Source: Asparagopsis taxiformis (taxonomy: Eukaryota; Rhodophyta; Florideophyceae; Bonnemaisoniales; Bonnemaisoniaceae). From it: DNA of 64,000 nt. The translations under genes were made by a program, and so were the position numbers. Position 1 is the first letter of the stretch, and every line of letters begins with the position of its first letter. The stretch is taken from contig JALQPE010000337.1 in the NCBI GenBank assembly GCA_030407315.1, positions 54,326 to 118,325 on the forward strand. Direction: 5' to 3'. This document shows positions 59,422 through 64,000 of this stretch, one piece after another. A model generated the notes under the pieces. It worked only from the letters and a program-made list of their open reading frames with translations, made no database searches and was not told the DNA's origin.

Positions 59422-59934
59422 GGCGAACAAAGGTAGAGTTTTTAAGAAAGGGATAGTTGGTTGCTGCTTGACCAGGGTGGCGCAAAGCAGAAGTTGGTTG
59501 TTTAAAACAAAGTGTCAGCGAGTGGTAGCACTTCGGTGGCTGTTTCCTTTCCACCCCTGTCCGAACCTTTACAAGATAACTACATCGACTGTTAGCTCAA
59601 TAATCAATGTAATACTAAAGTAATACTCAAAATATTTTTCCATGCAATTTATTGGGCCCCGTAACATCTCTAAGCGTATCTTTGTAGTCCAATCGTATGC
59701 ATCCGACATTCACTTCTAGAACGATTATTCACATCAAATTTTATGCTGCAATCAGTTCATGGCAGACATCATCCACACTGACGTGTCAATTTTGTCAATT
59801 GTCCATTCTATTTCTACACCACCTAAACATCTCTTCTGGACCTTTCCAATCCTCCTAGTATATACTACTCTTTAGCAGAAGGTAACGGTTAGGCTTTCAC
59901 TAATACAACAATTCTATCCCATAGCTATCCCAAC
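59422..59934. promoter_or_regulatory. Divergent promoter region
   Basis: Lies between two genes transcribed away from each other. AGTATATACTACT at 59857-59869 is TATA-like, about 70 bases before the ATG at 59935. No palindrome cluster is present here. Confidence 0.5.
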
Positions 59935-61296
59935 ATGCTTCCTCTCGCTCCAAACGACGTTATAGAAGTTCAATGGGAACTTCGGCCGTTTGGGAGGAAA
60001 CGAAAAATTGTGTGGTGGTCTGCAATCGTCAAGGAAATTACTCAGGTCAAGACCGAAACAGACCCATTCCTCCATGCATTGCTCGAATACAAAGCTGAAT
60101 ATGGTTTCGACTCTACCCTTTCTCAAGTCAAGATTTCAGATCGTAACGAGCTCGTCGACAAGGATTCCGGAAGGGTTCTCCCGTGGCGAAGTGGTGAGCT
60201 TCGCAGTATGGACTCACCTGCATCCCCAGCAGAGAGAGACCCGGACTACGGCATTGACCACACTCGCCACCGCCACCGCGGCATCCTTCAAGATTGCACT
60301 GCGGATCAAATGAAGAAGACCATAGCAGAAATGCTGGCAAGATTGGAAAAGCTGGAGTCAGCTGCCAAACATCCTCTTCCCCCTCCATTCGATTCCAACA
60401 GCTCCATGACCTCCTCTGCTCTGACTGTATGTAGCATTCTGTTTCAGAAGCTTGGTGTGTACACGGACAAGCCCCTCTCCCTCCGGATGACAAAATCCGA
60501 GCACTCCAGGGGAATGCGACAAACATCGCAAGAAGAAATCAGAGTACAGGCTGACTGCTCCCTTGCTCAATTCCGCACTATTGCCATTCAATGCAAGGCG
60601 AAAGAGAATCGTGATGTTCTCTTCCTGCCGTCCTTTGAGGACATCACCTTTCCCTCTGGAAATGAGTCGGATCTTTCCATCATTTTCCCCACCTTTCAGG
60701 CACTATGTGACTCCATAGGTACCTCGCAACACGGGTTCCAGAAAATATTGGTGAAGAGCAGGGCGGAACGCGATGGAGGCAGCTCATCGATTGTCCGAAT
60801 TTTAGGAAATCTAGTCGACGTTGACTGCTCTCATGATGCTCCTTCTTCCGCATTTCTCGTCGGCTCATCTGCTTACGTCCTGTCCAGCCCAGACCAACGT
60901 ATGACAGTTCTTTGCAGAGACTCCTACGAGTTTGACCATGTCAACAATACATTTTTACATCCCCTATGTCTTAGCCAACTATCACAGTCTAGCATCGTGG
61001 ACTCTTTCCACCTACGTGATAAGGCTACTGTTACTTATGGAGCAACGTTTTCGTTACTGTGGAGACGTATTCAGCGCCGAGCTTGTTACAGCACTTTCCA
61101 GCCTCTATCAACCGCAGAGACGTTTGGTACACTACATCTACGCTTACCTTGCTGTATTTTCAGTGGTACTACTATATGCCAGGAGCTTGAAGACATTGGC
61201 TATGAGGCTATCTCTCGTCTTGGCTTCAATGCGGATTCAGACACTACCCACCCACCCTCTCCTCCACCTGCCACCTGCAGTCCGGAGCAAAAATGA
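59935..61296 (+). CDS. Unknown protein with possible N-terminal Tudor-like domain
   Basis: 453 residues from ATG 59935. Residues about 5-85 (NDVIEVQWELRPFGRKRKIV, WWSAIVKEITQ, ALLEYKAEYGFDS, VLPWRSGELR) have the spacing of aromatic and acidic residues seen in Tudor/PWWP-like barrels, but similarity is only by pattern. A short coiled coil follows (MKKTIAEMLARLEKLESAAK, about 122-141). The remaining 300 residues are unrecognised, without membrane segments. If the first domain is a chromatin reader it would complement the writer enzymes of the same element. It could also be the second, DNA-binding transposition protein. Confidence 0.55.
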   Translation: MLPLAPNDVIEVQWELRPFGRKRKIVWWSAIVKEITQVKTETDPFLHALLEYKAEYGFDSTLSQVKISDRNELVDKDSGRVLPWRSGELRSMDSPASPAERDPDYGIDHTRHRHRGILQDCTADQMKKTIAEMLARLEKLESAAKHPLPPPFDSNSSMTSSALTVCSILFQKLGVYTDKPLSLRMTKSEHSRGMRQTSQEEIRVQADCSLAQFRTIAIQCKAKENRDVLFLPSFEDITFPSGNESDLSIIFPTFQALCDSIGTSQHGFQKILVKSRAERDGGSSSIVRILGNLVDVDCSHDAPSSAFLVGSSAYVLSSPDQRMTVLCRDSYEFDHVNNTFLHPLCLSQLSQSSIVDSFHLRDKATVTYGATFSLLWRRIQRRACYSTFQPLSTAETFGTLHLRLPCCIFSGTTICQELEDIGYEAISRLGFNADSDTTHPPSPPPATCSPEQK

Positions 61297-61571
61297 TAAA
61301 GCACACCTATCCGTAGTTATCCTGTTCCTGGGTATTCCATTCTAGAGCTCCTGTGGCCATCAATTTCTAGTAAAGACGGATACCCTCGCCCCTTCCTACT
61401 TCGACTATTCCACTACCTGTCTCTGCGCTGTTCCTTCGACTTGACACTATCGTCTGACTGGTTTCCTGATGTCTCGCACCTATCTACTTCCATCTATTAC
61501 AAAATTCACCTCAACAGAAATTTTATTTCTTCATTCTTCGTCTACTACACCGAAACTGGTTTCATCCGATA
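61297..61571. other. Short spacer between convergent genes
   Basis: 3' ends of two convergent genes; nothing recognised. Confidence 0.4.
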
Positions 61572-63098
61572 CTACTCCCCTTCATTCTCGATTTCATCAT
61601 CGACGAATACCTTCACATATTCTGCATCTCCTCCGTCCTCTTCCATAGACCTGAAGCTCTCCTCCAGCACTGATTCCCCCCCATCGTCTACGTTCAGTTC
61701 TTCATATCTATCACGCGATATAGTCAAAACCTCCTCATTCATGAACCGACTACTCACCCGCTCCCCGGGAAGAAGCAGTTTCACTGCTTCATTGATTTCC
61801 CGGATTTGCGCTCCTTCCACCTCTGTTCCACTTTGAAATTTCAAAATCGTTCGGAACCCGTATGCAAGTATGTAGATGAATTGCAAGGAGTATTCTGAAC
61901 GTCGCAGGAACATGTTCTTATCAGAACATTGCGTGTAGGCGACTGCAAAGTTCAGTGCAACCTCTACTAAATTGATCCTCCTAGTCAAAAACCTCTTGTC
62001 CGGTTCTCCAATTATTTGAACTTCGTACTCGACTTTGAATAGCATTTCTTTTCGCACTGCAATGAAGTCGCGAAGAATCTTCATATTCTTGTCATCCATT
62101 GCTGCACGCTCCGCTGCATTCATTTTCCTCTGCGCCGAGTACAGACTTGGAACTGACTCAATGTCCAGCCCACCGTCGTGCAAATGATGCTCCATTCGGA
62201 CTGAACCTTGAAACCCACTGTATAGAACGAATCCAAGATCTCGGATGAACCGGTTTCGCACATGATCTCTGGACTTGTTCATAAACCCGGTCACTGCTGT
62301 GAGTGCCGATTTCGTCACAGTGATGCCTACCTCCTTTCTGTGCAACGGCCCATTGTCTCCAACCTTTCTTCGCTTCTGCTTTCGAGCGGCCCCATCACTT
62401 CCCTCGGACGTCCCATGCATTCCATCCATGCGAGCAGAGTCCGTTCCGCGAATTGTCTCCTCAATGGTCCCGGTAGTCACATACCCCCGCGCCCTCCACC
62501 GTTCGATACCTTCCGACGTTCCATTGGAGCTGGAACGGTCTCCTCCCTCTCTGAAAGAATTGTTTTGACACGTATTCTTGATTAAAGAGGTCACAACTTG
62601 GCAGCGCAATTCAATGTGGTTCCGGCCGGCAAGCGTCCTATTGAACACATCCTTTCGCTCATTGCTCTGCCTGGCGAACATCAGCGTATTGATTAGCTGG
62701 CATCCGTTGAAATGCCTATCCCTCTTATCCACCATTGCCTTCGTGTACGTTGGAACAACAGCACACAGCACAGCACACACCATTTCGAACGTGAACGATT
62801 TCTCCGCATCCTGCGCAATGCGGAGACGTTCCCTGTCCTTCTCGGAGGCGATCTTCTTCGGATGTCCTTGTCCCTGGCTCAGAAGCCCATCGACGATGCT
62901 CTTGACCTCCTGCATATCGGTGTTTAGCATGGAGACAGTCTTGGCGACATTTCCGAGAGTCTCGCGTAATTGAATGGTGCTCTTCTCGACGGCATCCATT
63001 TTATCACTCAGGGCTTTCAACTCTGCAGTGATGTTCGAAAAGCCCTCACGCGTTATTTCGGAAAATGCGGCGATGCTTACGGAGGTTTCGGGATTCAT
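61572..63098 (-). CDS. Coiled-coil protein of unknown function
   Basis: 508 residues from ATG 63098 (MNPETSVSIAAFSEITREGF); the frame is open 18 codons upstream with no ATG. Residues about 10-90 form a coiled coil (ITAELKALSDKMDAVEKSTI and onward). A globular helical region with Cys residues follows (CAVLCAVVPTYTKAMVDKRD). Then comes a Ser/Gly/Arg linker with a nuclear-localisation-like RKQKRRK, a second folded region (about 255-450) and an acidic C-terminus. No family recognised. Its place next to the right subterminal repeats, its coil for oligomerisation and its basic motif fit a TnpA-like terminus-binding protein, but this is inference. Confidence 0.55.
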   Translation of the reverse strand: MNPETSVSIAAFSEITREGFSNITAELKALSDKMDAVEKSTIQLRETLGNVAKTVSMLNTDMQEVKSIVDGLLSQGQGHPKKIASEKDRERLRIAQDAEKSFTFEMVCAVLCAVVPTYTKAMVDKRDRHFNGCQLINTLMFARQSNERKDVFNRTLAGRNHIELRCQVVTSLIKNTCQNNSFREGGDRSSSNGTSEGIERWRARGYVTTGTIEETIRGTDSARMDGMHGTSEGSDGAARKQKRRKVGDNGPLHRKEVGITVTKSALTAVTGFMNKSRDHVRNRFIRDLGFVLYSGFQGSVRMEHHLHDGGLDIESVPSLYSAQRKMNAAERAAMDDKNMKILRDFIAVRKEMLFKVEYEVQIIGEPDKRFLTRRINLVEVALNFAVAYTQCSDKNMFLRRSEYSLQFIYILAYGFRTILKFQSGTEVEGAQIREINEAVKLLLPGERVSSRFMNEEVLTISRDRYEELNVDDGGESVLEESFRSMEEDGGDAEYVKVFVDDEIENEGE

Positions 63099-63620
63099 CT
63101 TGACCTTGCAATTGGAGTTTGCTAAAAGGAGAATTGCTTTGAAGGATGTCACGCTTAGTACAGCAGTGTTGTAGCAAATATCATTTCAGTGGATGCATCC
63201 ATCCTGGTCTACTCTACATAATAATAATGCTTCCCAGTGCTCCGTAACGGTTATTTTTCATAATTTAGTGGTGGATGGTGCGTATTCTTTCCTTTGCCAC
63301 CACCCACGTCCTGTGCATACCACACCTCGCTACCAGACTGACGTCTCCTACTAGACACTTTCAATGCAAAGATAGATAGGTATAATTTGAAATGCTAAAC
63401 TCAACATATTATAGCTACTATGTACATTCTCTCCTTACGGTGAGACAAACCAGATATGTTCTGTTCTCCCAATCTTCCTTTCTCCAACGTCCTATTCAGC
63501 ATCTAGCTTCCCCGCACCCAACTATCTGTAAAGCACCATCACAATTAATATAGTCGTATACCACACACCATTCCAATATTTACCTTCACACCAACACTAT
63601 GCTCCATATTTCCTCTAAGT
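63099..63620. other. 5' flank of the coiled-coil gene, noncoding
   Basis: No gene recognised. The promoter of the minus-strand gene should be here. Confidence 0.4.
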
Positions 63621-63986
63621 CCACTCCACCAGACAGTGTTGTCAAACAATGCACGGTACTACCCGCAGACAATACAATTTGCTATCTACACTACTGTCTA
63701 CAGATTTCCCCAGACAGTGCAGTAATACAGTACAATGTATTGTCTCAGACAGTAAAATGTACTGTCTGCACATACTGTCTGGCGGCAACACTTCCGGACA
63801 GTAAAATTTACTGTTCTGGACAGTAAATTTTACTGTTTTTGGTACTGTCCAGATTTCGTGCCAGTTTACTGCTGCAGCAGTATTCTGAAATTTCCAGACA
63901 GTAAATTTTACTGTCTCCGCGCACTGTCTTGGCCAGACAGTAATTTTTACTGTCTCAGACAGTAAATTTACTGTCTGTTTTCATTC
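63621..63986. repeat. Right subterminal repeat region
   Basis: Many ACAGT/ACTGT motifs, most as GACAGTAAA[AT]TTTACTGTC palindromes. Similar in motif to the left end but without the 35-bp array. Confidence 0.85.
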
Positions 63987-64000
63987 TCAACACCGTAGTG
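63987..64000 (-). repeat. Right terminal inverted repeat of the CACTA element
   Basis: TCAACACCGTAGTG, the exact reverse complement of the left end. Confidence 0.97.

Larger units (their letters stand above)
37595..64000 (+). mobile_element. Giant CACTA-type DNA transposon carrying chromatin/DNA-modifying genes
   Basis: 26,406 bp bounded by perfect 14-bp inverted termini CACTACGGTGTTGA (37595-37608) and TCAACACCGTAGTG (63987-64000). Subterminal regions at both ends are dense in ACAGT/ACTGT motifs, as in CACTA elements, where transposase-encoded proteins bind subterminal repeats. It encodes a tnp2/Plavaka-like transposase (40274) and five other single-exon genes. The host sequence is the 22-bp repeat of the copia-3 LTR. 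The base triplet before the element is GGA (37592-37594); a 3-bp target copy should follow base 64000. All six frames are intact, so the copy looks young and possibly autonomous. Confidence 0.92.

Noticed and set aside
37595..64000. Reading the whole region as host genes flanked by unrelated repeats
   Set aside because: Exact 14-bp inverted termini at both edges, shared subterminal motifs, a transposase inside, and a clean interruption of an LTR all support one mobile unit.

Overview
This is eukaryotic nuclear DNA from an organism with intron-poor genes, short TATA-driven single-exon genes, a tRNA-Ala gene with a canonical intron, and many LTR retrotransposons. An alga, perhaps a red alga, is my best guess, but nothing here proves the lineage.

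Layout. 1-3753 (-) is the 5' part of a Ty3/gypsy gag-pol gene that runs off the left edge. 4-31 kb is an old host locus. It holds a family of small secreted, Arg-rich coiled-coil proteins: three apparently intact genes on + (10459, 13704, 23479), one divergent intact gene on - (5462-6457), two clear pseudogenes (21280, 30933) and two weak relics. It also holds one intron-containing tRNA-Ala(AGC). A unit of about 2.8 kb carrying one of these genes is present twice (8494-11295 and 21513-24295). The flank leading to the next family member is duplicated too, so the locus grew by segmental duplication. Three Ty1/copia elements then broke it up. Copia-1 (14865-19593) has 127-bp LTRs and TSD GTGGG. 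Copia-2 (25279-30572) has 406-bp LTRs that I read as identical and TSD CCTGC. Copia-3 starts at 31070 inside a family pseudogene, and its 3' LTR is itself interrupted.

37595-64000 is the outstanding object: a complete DNA transposon of 26,406 bp inserted into the 3' LTR of copia-3. It has perfect 14-bp CACTA-type terminal inverted repeats, and its last base is the last base of the window. It carries ACAGT/ACTGT-rich subterminal repeats, including fourteen or so 35-bp tandem units at the left end. It encodes a tnp2/Plavaka-like DDE transposase plus five more genes. Two are paralogous fusions of an N-terminal ParB/sulfiredoxin-like domain with a C-terminal 2-oxoglutarate/Fe(II) dioxygenase-like domain. 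One is a three-part fusion of ParB-like domain, permuted N6-adenine/N4-cytosine DNA methyltransferase and SET histone-methyltransferase-like domain. One may be a Tudor-like protein and one is a coiled-coil protein, both of unknown function. Gene order and strand are tnp(+), dioxygenase 1(+), dioxygenase 2(+), methyltransferase-SET(-), Tudor-like(+), coiled coil(-).

The first four genes are separated by five clusters of nested palindromes. These contain 17 copies of a 39-bp near-perfect palindrome (19 bp, one central A or T, 19 bp), alternating with a second palindrome centred on TTTTACCSGGTAAAA. They occur nowhere else in the window. My inference is that this is a mobile element that writes and perhaps erases DNA and histone marks, directed by ParB-type domains, with the palindromes as candidate target, boundary or hairpin sites. 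The domain assignments come from motifs I can see; the system-level role is inference.
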